From Toxorhynchites rutilus septentrionalis (Eukaryota; Arthropoda; Insecta; Diptera; Culicidae): 64,000 bases of DNA. Where the stretch lies: NCBI RefSeq assembly GCF_029784135.1, contig NC_073746.1:64296763-64360762 (forward strand). Reading direction: 5' to 3'. A program made the translations under genes and the position numbers. A model generated the notes under the pieces. The model did not search any database. It was given only the letters and a program-made list of their open reading frames with translations, and was not told the origin of the DNA. Below, in pieces: positions 43,277 to 53,876 of the stretch (its first letter is position 1; each line of letters begins with the position of its first letter).

Positions 43277-44555
43277 TTAGGCTGTCAAAAAAGTCCTGCG
43301 GTATTTCCGCGAGGTGTCGTTGTAAGCGTGTAGTTCTAGTTGTATGCATTGTATCGAGTCATACTATAGCTTGTTGGAAAGGTATCTTATAATATAGTCC
43401 TTGACAGTGTTTTGTTTGGTTAAGTCGTTCGTGAGTTATAGTGTCGCAAATATGGAGCAAAATAAAGAGAAAATCCGACATATTTTACAGTACTACTATG
43501 ACAAAGGCAAAAATGCATCTCAAGCTGCCAATAAAATTTGTGCAGTTTATGGACCCGATACAGTTTCCATTTCCACCGCACAACGATAGTTTCAACGTTT
43601 TCGTTCTGGTGTAGAGGTCGTCGAAGATGCGCCACGCTCCGGAAGGCCTGTCGTCGAAAATTGCGACAAAATCGCTGAATTAGCCGAGAAAGACCGGCAT
43701 AGTAGCAGCCGTAGCATCGGCCAAGAGTTGGGGATAAGTCATCAAACCGTTATTAACCATTTGAAGAAGCTTGGATTCACAAAGAAGCTCGATGTATGGG
43801 TGCCACACACGTTGACGCAAAAAAAAACATCTTTGACCGTATCGACGCATGTGAATCGCTGCTGAATCGCAACAAAATCGACCCGTTTCTGAAGCGGATG
43901 GTGACTGGCGATGAAAAGTGGGTCACTTACGACAACGTGAAGCGCAAATGGTCGTGGTCGAAGCCCGCTGAAGCGGCTCAGACGGTGGCCAAGTCCTCAT
44001 TAACGGCCAGGAAGGTTCTGCTGTGTGTTTGGTGGGATTGTCAAGGAATAATCTATTATGAGCTGCTTCTCTATGGCCAAACGCTCAATTCGGACCTGTA
44101 CTGCCAACAACTGAACCGCTTGAAGGTAACACTCATGAAGAAGAGGCCATCTTTGATAAACAGAGGCCGCATTGTTTTCCTTCAGGACAACGCCAGGCCA
44201 CACTCTTCTTTGGTGACGCGCCAGAAGCTCCGGGAGCTTGGATGGGAGGTTCTTTTGCATCCGCCGTATAGTCTGGACATTGCACCAAGTGACTACCACC
44301 TGTTTTTGTCCATGGCGAACGAGCTAGCTAGTCAGAAATTAGCCACAAAAGAAGCCTGTGAAAATTGGCTATCCGAGTTTTTTGCCAATAAGGAAGCGAG
44401 CTTCTATAACAGGGGTATTATGAAGTTGGCATCTCGTTGGGAACAAGTCATCGAACAAAACGGCGCATATTTGACTAAAAACAGATGATTGTAACTAATT
44501 TTATGAACAAATGAAAATTCAAAAAAAATACCACAGGACTTTTTTGACAGCCTAA
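43277..44555 (+). mobile_element. mellifera-type mariner, copy 2 (full length)
   Basis: 1279 bp with TA at 43275-43276 and 44556-44557. The termini are TTAGGCTGTCAAAAAAGTCC and its inverse. It retains the 3' segment deleted from copy 1, making it the best model of the family in the window. Confidence 0.95.
43452..44488 (+). pseudogene. mariner transposase (DD34D), stop plus frameshift
   Basis: It starts MEQNKEKIRHILQYYYDKGK. TGG (Trp) in copy 1 is TAG here at 43587-43589, a nonsense mutation in the DNA-binding domain. The A-run at about 43820 is 9 long (7 needed), so the frame shifts by two. From 43840 the catalytic part is open to 44488: MVTGDEKWV, LQDNARPH, then SLDIAPSDYH with the third Asp 34 residues after the second, ending RWEQVIEQNGAYLTKNR. 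Both copies break in the same A-run but by different lengths, so the inactivations are independent. Confidence 0.93.
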
Positions 44556-44610
44556 TATAACCCTTTGTCGTAACCAGTCTCGTTATTCAATAGCCATACA
44601 TCATAAAAGA

Positions 44611-44880
44611 ATGCACCCGTGGTCGAGTGGTTAGCGTCTCACATCATCATGCCGGGTGTTCGGGTTCAATTCCCATTCTGGCCGAGGATTTTTCGTCAAA
44701 TAAATTTTCTTCGACTTGCACCGTGGTCACGCGTATTCTAGAGCTGCCCCTCGGAATACATTCAAAGTGTGTTTATTTGGCTTATGAAATCTCAACTAAG
44801 TATTAATAAATGACGCTAATTATTGCATACGTTGAAACGGTAAAAGTCTCACAGGGAACGTTAACGCCATTCAAGAAGAC
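44611..44880 (+). mobile_element. tRNA-headed SINE (third family)
   Basis: The head CACCCGTGGTCGAGTGGTTA has a pol III A box. It is followed at 44661 by the B box GGGTTCAATTCCC. A non-tRNA body (CTTGCACCGTGGTCACGCGT, AATCTCAACTAAGTATTAAT) extends to about 44880. The two boxes alone mimic a tRNA, but the arms do not fold into a standard acceptor stem. I did not find a clean target duplication, so the boundaries are approximate. Confidence 0.7.
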
Positions 44881-45062
44881 CTCGTGAAAGACAATCGTGG
44901 GTCACGTTGGGTTTCCGTCATCCGTTGGGTTAATAGTTTCATCATATGTCATCATGTTTACCATACCTTGTAGCTTGGAAATGTCAATTAACATGATTAG
45001 CATATTGTATCGCTAGAGAATGAAACGAGTTTTTATTCTCGGTTCCAAATTTACTCTCTTAA

Positions 45063-45214
45063 CCTTTTCACTGCGGTCCAGTCTCGGAGAAATCCATCAG
45101 CAGGTACGGCGCGTTATGCGCATGACAGTCGTTGTGTTGCGCCGGACCAGTGACTATTGTGAAGAAGTGAAAGACTGGCGAAAGCGTATATACACGCCTT
45201 TCGTAGTGAAAAGG
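45063..45214. mobile_element. 152-bp TTAA MITE (piggyBac-like) in the copia LTR
   Basis: Flanked by TTAA at 45059-45062 and 45215-45218. The termini CCTTTTCACTGCG and (inverted) CCTTTTCACTACG differ at one base, and the CCTTT start is typical of piggyBac-type ends. It sits at the 3' edge of the 5' LTR-like block. Confidence 0.7.
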
Positions 45215-45404
45215 TTAAGAGGTTATGTGCCAGCAAAAACGGCCATACCTGGTGGAAAGTTGAGTAGTTAATTTTTCGTGACAATTTGGGTATGTTTGCG
45301 GGAGTCAGTGACGGAATGTTTTTCATCCGCTGCATTTGAATTGGTTGTTGATGATTCTGCGAGCGGCGTGTTTCAGAAGCGAAGACGTTAGTGACTGGCA
45401 AGGT

Positions 45405-46640
45405 GAATCGTGAAATGGAGTTTTGGAACCAATTGTCATTTAGGAAACGACACTCTTCAGAAGTACCTCTGCAGAAACAAGGTTGATGGTTTAGTTGTGG
45501 ATCGCTTGAAAACTAGAGGTGCGAGGTTCCTGTGTGAATCGTACATTCACGGAAAGCACACTAGGGAACCATTCCTGCGACATCCGGATGAAGGAACAAG
45601 CAAACTGTTGAAGATCGACGTGCGTAGACCTTTTTCACCCGTCGTTTGGTGGGTTCAGGTTTGCCACATACACAGAATATTCTGTATTTTACTGTATTTC
45701 TCGTCAAATTTAAGATACAGAATATGTATATACAGAATTACAGATTTCAGTAAAGATACAGAAATTAGATTTTTTTAAAATCAATTCTAAATAACAAATT
45801 TATTATAGTGCATACCTTGATTTATGAAAATGTTGAACGCAACGCAACGAGATGGTTTTCGTTGGAGGCAGTTGTTAAGCGAAATATGGAGCGATTTGAA
45901 GAGCTCTACTAGGTTTGCGCGGTTCAAACAACCATAATCAATCCGCCAATCATATATTGAATCGTATCAATAACGTAAAATGCACATTACAATCAGAAAG
46001 TTTTCAGTTTTGCAAACATTATAATAAAACAAAAATGTTATTGTTTATCATGTTGGGTAACTTATGTTCAAATAGCTACGTGTAACGATTCGCTGATCTG
46101 GTTTTGAGGTAGCAGTGATCGAGTTTGCTGGCTGAATAAGGCCATCTACGGCCTGCAGCAATCGTCCCAGAACTGGATCCTTGTGAAGTGAATACGGCTA
46201 CTGTTTCTACTTCTAGAAAGGCGAGAGCGTCGTCATCTACGTTTAGTCTACGTGAAGTGGAAGTTTTCAGCTAAATTCGAAATGATAAATTCGAAACGTG
46301 TCAACCAGATCAAACAACTGCGCGGTAGTCAATTACTTCGTCGACTTCCAAAGTTTTGCGGTGTAAGCTCATTTATTGCACTTGAAGAAGGTCTTGCGTT
46401 ATCATCAGCGCACGGCGGATCATCGCTTTGTGTATAGACGATCAAAAGCGGAGCCTCTTGCTGTATTCATCGGATCTTCGAAAGCTGAAACGAGTGAAGC
46501 AAATCGAAGTCCACGACTGTTTCGTCCGAGAGCTGCCTGGTTGTTCTGAAGTATCTACCGACGAATGGGCAACCGGCTGATCTAAAGAAAAGGCTGCCAG
46601 TACCACGATTCCGGAAGTTCAGAGGTATGATAGGCAAATC
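45405..46640 (+). pseudogene. copia polyprotein remnants (GAG-pre-integrase and RNase H end)
   Basis: 45430-45650 encodes LGNDTLQKYLCRNKVDGLVV and ESYIHGKHTREPFLRHP, the GAG-pre-integrase zinc region that precedes copia integrase. The usual first Cys/His residues are partly lost. 46480-46620 encodes, across a frame change, VKQIEVHDCFVREL and then VLKYLPTNGQPADLKKRLPV, the characteristic copia polyprotein C-terminus. The middle is deleted or unrecognisable. Confidence 0.65.
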
Positions 46641-46800
46641 ATTCATCTTCTCTTTTTTCATCGTGTTCCACATACCCTGCATTAAATATATCTTGTATCT
46701 TGGAAATGTTAATAAACATATTTATTATTTTGAATTACTTGAGAAGAACAACACGATTCTTCGAATCCGAATTTACTCTATTAAGACGCCTGATCATTCA

Positions 46801-47337
46801 TCATCATCCATCACCTTCATCCATGACCGTTCGTTAACTAGGCTTTCGTGCCTTAAGAAATGGATGAAGAAATTGATTCTCCGAAGACTCGGCCAATGGA
46901 ACGAAACAAAAACGTTGCTATCTCATGGGCACAATTTGATTTTTCACAAGAGCAAAGCAACAAACTGTAGGGAGACCGAGTTCAAATAGCTCAGTCGTTT
47001 GTTAATGTTTACAGCTGCAAATTTTAAACGAATTAACGTTACATTATACATTAGAAAATAGGTAACAATAGATACAATCTTGGTAATCTCCTCCAATATA
47101 AAATCTGAGTTAGGGTTCCTTTCCGTTATTGCCCACATTTTTTCTACCACTACTTTAGGCTGTTTCGGGGTTAGTATTCAAATTTTTATTCAATTTATAT
47201 AAATTAACAATATTTCTTTTCTTAGCTCACATTTTTCTTTTTTCTTTCACAGGTTTTACAACGCTTCCGAAGCGGCACGATGCAATCAGCGTTCGGCGTG
47301 AAATCTACTTAATTAGTTGAAAAACTACGAAAATATA
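46801..47337. other. Unassigned spacer
   Basis: No gene or repeat recognised. Confidence 0.4.
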
Positions 47338-47895
47338 CAGGGTCTTTCAAATTAAACGCTCACGCAAAAAAATCGAACATCTTCTTATAATTGTTTTTTC
47401 GCTTCATCGATGGTAACACTGCATTCCCCACTTCGGGACGATAATATTCGGCTGCTCGTTCAGTCTTTTCGGATGGTTTTTAGTGTCAAGATTACAATTC
47501 ACATGAACGTGTATTTTTAGTGAAATCGTATTACTCGAGCGACCAAAGCCTTAATGAAACTTTGTTCTCTTATGTTAAGAATTTCTACATTCCTCGTCGT
47601 CGATTACTTCCTCTAGGGGTACGTGAAGGACCGTTGCTATGTTAACAAGCCACAAAATTTGATGGAACTTAAAAAACAAATAACCCGGATTTTCAACAGC
47701 ATCGAAGTCGTAATGTTAGAGTTGTGCATGAAGAATTTTGTTCACCGTTTAAAACACGTTATCGAAAAAAGGGGATGGTCACATTGAAAATCTCCTAAAA
47801 TAAGCTTTATTTTCGTTTTTCAAAAATAAAAATCGGTTCACTTTTGTAGAAGTTATTGAAATTTGTTGCGTGAGCATTTAATCTGAGAGACCCTG
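47338..47895 (+). mobile_element. 558-bp Tc1/mariner-superfamily deletion derivative
   Basis: TA at 47336-47337 and 47896-47897. The 30-bp termini start CAGGGTCTTTCAAATTAAAC (left) and CAGGGTCTCTCAGATTAAAT (right, inverted), both continuing to CTCACGCAA. Inside, 47610-47785 encodes GYVKDRCYVNKPQNLMELKK and MLELCMKNFVHRLKHVIEKR, the C-terminus style of a Tc1/mariner transposase. The catalytic core is deleted. Confidence 0.85.
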
Positions 47896-47989
47896 TAGCA
47901 AAACTGATTCGAAACTTGGCAAAACTGAATTTTAGATTGTTCATCTCACTCAACGTTTTCGAATGTGTGGTTTAATAAAAACTGTAACT

Positions 47990-48435
47990 CAGGCTCTGAC
48001 AGACTGATTGTCAGACTTGACAATAAATAGACAGACGTCCGTCTTTTATTCGTTACCATCGGGACGTTCCGTAACGGCAGATATTCAACTGATCTTCGCG
48101 TACAAGCAACTGACTTCAGTATTTCTGGATATTGAGGGAGCTTTTGATTCGGTTTCCATTGAAATTCTGTCAGACAATCCGCACAGATGTGAACTTCTGG
48201 AATTTTAAATAACTTTTATTGCAATTTGTTGTCAAAAACAGGGAGTAATACATCATTTGGACAACTGACAACTTCCAGAAATAATGATATAGGTCTGCCT
48301 CAAGGCTCATGTCTGTCCATTTCCATATTCATAACCTAACTAGTACCTCAAAACGTTACCCTTCTCCACGTCCAGTAAACCACGAGAAATCGGCCGAACC
48401 CTCACTAAAGTAGAAATAATATTCAATCGTGTAGA
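47990..48435 (+). pseudogene. Degenerate fragment of the 23-25 kb LINE family
   Basis: 48080-48175 encodes TSVFLDIEGAFDSVSIEILS, nearly identical to the RT motif A region of the LINE at 23402-25822. After frameshifts, IGLPQGSCLS appears at about 48290-48320. It then jumps to 3' UTR-like sequence (AAACCACGAGAAATCGG) at 48380-48400. Internally deleted and in the opposite orientation to the larger copy. Confidence 0.8.
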
Positions 48436-51400
48436 AACACATAATGAATTAGCGAACCTGTGAATCTCCTCCAGTTGAGTCTTATAAATAAATGATCTAA
48501 AAAAACAAGATCATCTTTCTTATGCTTTTTCATATGCGGCAAACGGGTTCATGACTCGGGATGATTCATTTTTAAATTTATTACGAAATTCTCTTTTTTT
48601 TTTTGGAATTTATAAACTCGATGTGTAAAGTTATTTATTTGCGAACCGGAGCAATACAGCAACTTATATGGTAACTTTTTCACTCTTCTTCTCTACCGTG
48701 TCACGACGGAACAAAAGATTCTTAATCCAGTTCGAACGGAACGCGGAAAGCTTCACTCCTTATTTTAAATAGTTTGGTTATTAGTTTTCCCTTTCAGTTT
48801 TTTTGTAATGTGCCGAATCACCCGTTCCGGTGCCGTGAATAGTTACAATTTATAAATGAAGCTTTTGAAACTTTTTTCCCATGCTAACAAAACAGTCTTT
48901 TAACACGAAGATGTATCCTAGCGCGCCATAAATCGTTTTAATGTCCAACCATAAACCATAAACTTATTTACTATTCGCGAATCCGGAATCCAAGTCACAC
49001 GAATCATTTTATGATTCCGTTTCCCAATAGTTGATCGTTATAGCTTGATTTGATTCTTAGTTACACACACCCGCAAACCTCAGCGCATCGTTTCCGAAAC
49101 ATTGTAACACTTTCATCTTGCTGTCTTTGATATGTGCTCCCAGAGTATCCATCGCCCCACCGAACAAATAGTAAAACGTGCTCCACGACCACCATCCTCA
49201 CAAACCGAGAAGCGAGTAGCTGCAGCATGAGACGTGGTTAGACGCGGATGCTGTGGTCATCAAACCATGCATGCAGCAGTTATTGATGGGAGCGCATAAG
49301 TGCTTGACTGAATGACAGATCGCCGTTGCAGAAGCAGTTTGCCATCCGGAGGCCATAATCATCGTCGTCCCGGGATGGATGATCCAGCCGGGGAGGGTGA
49401 GTTTCAATGCGATGGAATTGGAAACGCCGGAAGAAATATGGATGGAAACAAATGATTCGTCGAGGGTATCCTAGAAGATAACATAAATAGCATTGGAATA
49501 CTGTTGCCAATGTACACTCAGAGCCCAATAAAAATCGAACAAAAACATAAAGAATAACGTTGATACCGAACAGTAGCACTTCGCACTTCGCTGCAGGAAG
49601 AAAATAAAAATAGCAATCCCAACCTACTGGGGAGATCCTTGAACCATGACCAGCTCTGCAGTTTCCATCGAAACGGGTGATGTTAGTGATGCCGACAGAA
49701 GAAAAATGAACGATTTGTTCACCTTTGCTAAGCTTTGTTTAAGGAGGCTAATAACACGTAGTGTGAATAAAATGAGGACGAAACTGTTGGAGATTTATCA
49801 GGAACCAGGTGTGGAAACCGGGCGAGCCAAAACTATACCATAACAGGAGATATAAATAAGAGTTCGACACGAGAGCAGAGTTGCATCGAAATAGTTGCAT
49901 TTGACATGAGAAAGTAAATGAAGGTTGCCCTTTATGATGTTCGGTTTCTGAAATAAAGATACAGTCTCGGTTAGATGCGAATGTTTCGATGATAACCGAA
50001 TTAACTTGTTTGCAATGGATGAATTCCAACTGTTCAATGTTGAAATTGTGGATTCATTCCCATTACAAATTGTAATTGAGTGGCATTTTTGTACCATCCA
50101 AACTACATTGAACAGTGCTGCTCTGGTCGTTACTTACTATTTCTTTCAAGGGGTGGTCCAGCTTCTGCACTCCGGAAGAGCAGGAATAAATTTACTCCTA
50201 CTCGATAAGTGAATCAAGTTTTCACCACAGTTCCTTATTTGCGGAGAACCATCCATTCAATACTTTCCAAAACAAAAGCAATGTGTTTGTCTTCTCCTTG
50301 TACATTCTCTGTTGACCGATCCATTTTGTATTCTCACTTTTTATATCCTTAACCGCAGTGTTCTTTCGAATTATACAGTTCAGCAAACAATATCAGGTTC
50401 TTTTCTCGGAGTGTTTTTCGCACATCATATTCAATATTATTTTTTACATTTTTCTCGATTGAACTTTATTCCTCAACATTAACATCTCGAAATATTCACT
50501 TCTCCACATTCAGCTTCGCTCCATGTGATATTGACAAGCGCGGAAAACGAACTTTCAATACCGCGCAAAATACCAATGCTTCAATGAAATGACGGGCGAT
50601 GGAAAAACTTTCCCTATTTGCACATCCTGTTGCCGTTGGTGATTCTACGCTCTTCGCTGCTGCTGCTGTTGAGTGTATCCTGTCGAGGAAAAGATTTTCT
50701 CCGACACGTGGTTTTCTGGCACTAATCTGCACGTGATTGTTTGAAATTGTTTCTGGGTTTGTTTTTGTTTGTGGTTTCGCCGATGAACGTACAAAGTAGC
50801 TGTAATTGGGTTCCAGTTGGTGTGCTGTGTTATTGTGGTTTTTATTTCTATTCTCAGATTGCCAATGGACTACACCGCCATTACCGCAATCTTTACGAGT
50901 TACCATAATCTAATGCTTATGTTGTTGCAAGTCGTGAATTTACCACTCCCACAGCTGACACAGTGTGAACAATGCAGTATCATTACATTGAGAAAAATGC
51001 ACTCGCAAACATATTCAATCAGATAACAAGTTGCAGAAGTTAATTAGTTTGCTGTTGTTTCTTTGTTTGCACAAACATGAGAACAACAGCATCATGTACC
51101 GTTAAGTCGCCATTCACCGTGCATTTAAGCAAATTTTGTGTAATTTTAGACTTTGTTCTAATAACAAAATGCTAATCGCACTTACAGATACCATAGAATG
51201 CTTTCTCCTCGCATAAAAATTCTCAGAAAAATAAGACATTTAAGGATTCTGATCAAAAATAAGTTGCTTTGAACATTTTTCCGGAACATCTTATTGTCGC
51301 CTATCAGCGTTTTATGTCACCATTTACCGTGCACCTAGGGCTCCATTCACCGCGCATTGAGAGTTTTTATCCTAGTTCCATTAGGAAAGATAAAATCATC

Positions 51401-51955
51401 AAATGAAGTTTATGGTTTATGGTTTATATTTAGTCGTAGAATTTATTTGTGAAAAAATTAATGTATGACATTTATTTCAAGGAGTGTCAAATTCAATTCT
51501 GTTAAAACTAATCGTGGAATATTGTCTCAATACGAGATCCATCCAAACTTTGGTAAGCCAGGAATTGCTTATGTACTCCCTGAAACCAATTCCTTAGTTG
51601 ACACTTTGTTACTGGCGGAGACTTGAGGATGTCTTTCGATGAACTTTGGATTTTTCCCCAAGGATCCAGGGTTGAAGTTGAATAGAGTTTTCAACTTCAT
51701 AAGGCGCCCACATCATCCCACACAGATCCGAAGCCTTTTAATTGTAATTGGAAGACCATAACGAGCAGAATTTTTAATCCGCTCCAAAATCTTCCGTTTA
51801 CAGGTTCTGACCCGGGAGGATATTTGTATTGAAGCTTGTTGCAAATCGTTTGTACCGGTATGTTGAATTCCGCTCCTGCCGATTATTTCAACATATTCGG
51901 TATGTGATCTCTAGGTGGAATCACGGCTGTGTCCTTTGTCTCGCGCATTTCCGAA
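48436..51955. other. Long unassigned region, possibly host intron or intergenic DNA
   Basis: I see no recognisable protein, RNA gene or complete element in 3.5 kb. GC content is somewhat higher at 49130-49640 and 50500-50720. Open frames there (49646-49843, minus 50496-50906) show no domain. A CTGCTGCTGCTG microsatellite lies near 50659. Confidence 0.45.
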
Positions 51956-52185
51956 TCTCCGAATTTCGACGTAGAATTATGTTTTTCGGGAGTACCAATT
52001 GAAAAACGAAAATCGATCGCATTGTGAAAAATGTTCCATTTTAAACGCTCATTACTCAGTCATTTCATGATGGATTTATTAGATTTTCAAACATCCAAAA
52101 TCATCATGCAACAGAGAGCCTAACGTAATCCTACGTCAACTATGAGGTCGTGTCTCGGACACAACCCTCCTATGACTTTTTTGAA
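51956..52185 (-). mobile_element. Internally deleted family F element
   Basis: Outer-end sequence (TTGAAAAACGAAAATCGATC, AAACGCTCATTACTCAGTCA) is joined directly to the inner end (TAACGTAATCCTACGTCAAC, GTCGTGTCTCGGACACAACC). About 1 kb of interior is missing. It shows that both ends belong to one mobile unit. Confidence 0.7.
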
Positions 52186-53275
52186 ACAAAATGAAACGTG
52201 ACGAATTTTTCGGCACTAAAAGAGGAAACATTCCAAAACGAACTGCTGTCAAAACATTCCAGATCCGGTCACTAGGAGCGCTGCAGTAAAATGAACAGTG
52301 CGTCCATATATTAAATGAATCGAGTCACGATGGCCCTGGAATTGGCCAATGGTTTGTTTGGGTTTTGCCACTCATGACGCATGGGAAGCCAAAGTTACTC
52401 GTAGGCAGGGTTGAAAATAATATTTTTCAAAAAACTGGACGATTGCTCCTTAAAAAAAAACTGGAAGAAAACTGGATCATGTAAAACCGTTTTATTTTGA
52501 GAAGATTGACTTGATTTAAGTAAAATGATTTTTTACCCATTCTAATGCCTGAGAAATTGAATTTCCTTCGAAGCTCGGTGAAGTATATATATATACATGT
52601 AGAAAACGGTGAAATATACCTTTAATTAATCATATCATTCGAGCAGATCGAAATGACTCCTGTTTGACACATTTGCGTCGTTTGTTCCAGCTCTATTCGT
52701 TAAAATTAACATTTACATGAGGTATCTTTAAGTATTTCCTACTAGTCGAGAAGGATTTTTAATTTTTTATGTTTTTTTTTCAAAAATTAATTGCCTTGAT
52801 ATTTAGTAAATGTGTATTTACTTCGTTGAATCTTAATAAGATAATGACGTCAAGTTTCCTCACTTAACTAACCGCATTTTTTTAAAATTGGTAACTATTT
52901 TGTATGAACTGGAAAAAACTAGAGATTTGAAATAAATTTGACTATAGGGGTCTGAGGGGTCCCTTTTCATACTAGAAAAGGGGTCCAAAATACACTCGAC
53001 AAAAAAATTAGAGGAACAGAGTGCGAAGTCGGAAATTTTAAGTGATTTTTGACATGTTGTATCTTCGTGAAAAATCATCGCATATCGATGGAAGGCGCAT
53101 CATTTTGAAGCTACAACTTTCAGGTATTAGAATATTTTTTGTATATATTTTTATCTTGGTGTGTGTAGGTGTAGTGGGCAACAATATCAGGAATAAATGA
53201 AAAATCGATTTTTTTTTATTTTTACAAGAATATTCTGGACTAACACAATTTTTTGCCAACCAACGTGAATTTGAA
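52186..53275. other. Unassigned AT-rich region
   Basis: No gene; a short TA microsatellite lies near 52585. Nothing else recognised. Confidence 0.4.
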
Positions 53276-53876
53276 TTAATCGACATCATATATGAAATGC
53301 GGCTTCGTCAGCATTTCGGTGTACAGCTTCCGGGCTCGCGTCTTCCCCACCATGTTTTGCCTTTCGTCGCGGTTAGGAGCCTTCTGAACCTTGTATGTAC
53401 GCAGGCCCTCCCGCTGCTTGGTCCGCTGGACGAATGAACTTGACAAATTCAGCTTATTGGCGACATCCCGGACCGAACTTCTCGGATCACGTCTAAACTG
53501 CTTAACTACGCGCTTGTAATCTTTTTCACTGACGGAGCATCCATTTTTGCCGTTCTTCACCTTCCGGTCGATGGTTAGGTTCTCGAAGTATCGTTTTAGT
53601 ACTCTACTGACCGTGGATTGAACGATTCCCAGCATCTTACTGATGTCCCGATGTAACAACTCCGGATTCTCGAAATGAGTGCACAGGATTAATTTACGAC
53701 GCTCTTTTTCGTTCGACGACATTTTCCCAAATTTACGAAAAATTTACAGTGAAGCATGGCCAACGTGATCTATACACTCTTACCTGATAATGAGCGAAAG
53801 CTGAAGATATAATTCCTAAAAATTAAATTTCTACAGCGTTTTTTCCGTGATGCAATTTGATGTGACACACCCTTTA
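53276..53876 (-). pseudogene. ITmD37E, 5' half only
   Basis: The terminus (TTTTTTCCGTGATGCAATTT then GATGTGACACACCC) lies at about 53842-53876, followed inward by MSSNEKERRKLILCTHFENP and the DNA-binding half down to KLYTEMLTKPH. The catalytic half and the other terminus are absent beyond about 53295. The linker region is intact here and shows the four-base duplication in the 40 kb copy to be secondary. Confidence 0.9.

Larger units (their letters stand above)
44945..46800 (+). mobile_element. Decayed Ty1/copia LTR retrotransposon
   Basis: LTR-like blocks at about 44945-45062 and 46660-46795 share AGCTTGGAAATGTCAATTAA / ATCTTGGAAATGTTAATAAA, followed by TCGGTTCCAAATTTACTCTC / TCGAATCCGAATTTACTCTA. 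Between them lie copia-like coding scraps. Much of the interior (protease, integrase core, RT) is gone; the total is under 2 kb. Confidence 0.65.

Noticed and set aside
44611..44690. Possible tRNA gene (A and B boxes, CAT in the loop region)
   Set aside because: No standard acceptor stem; a non-tRNA body follows, so it is the head of a SINE.
50496..50906. 136-codon minus-strand ORF
   Set aside because: Low-complexity Asn/Ser-rich translation with no recognisable family or splice context.
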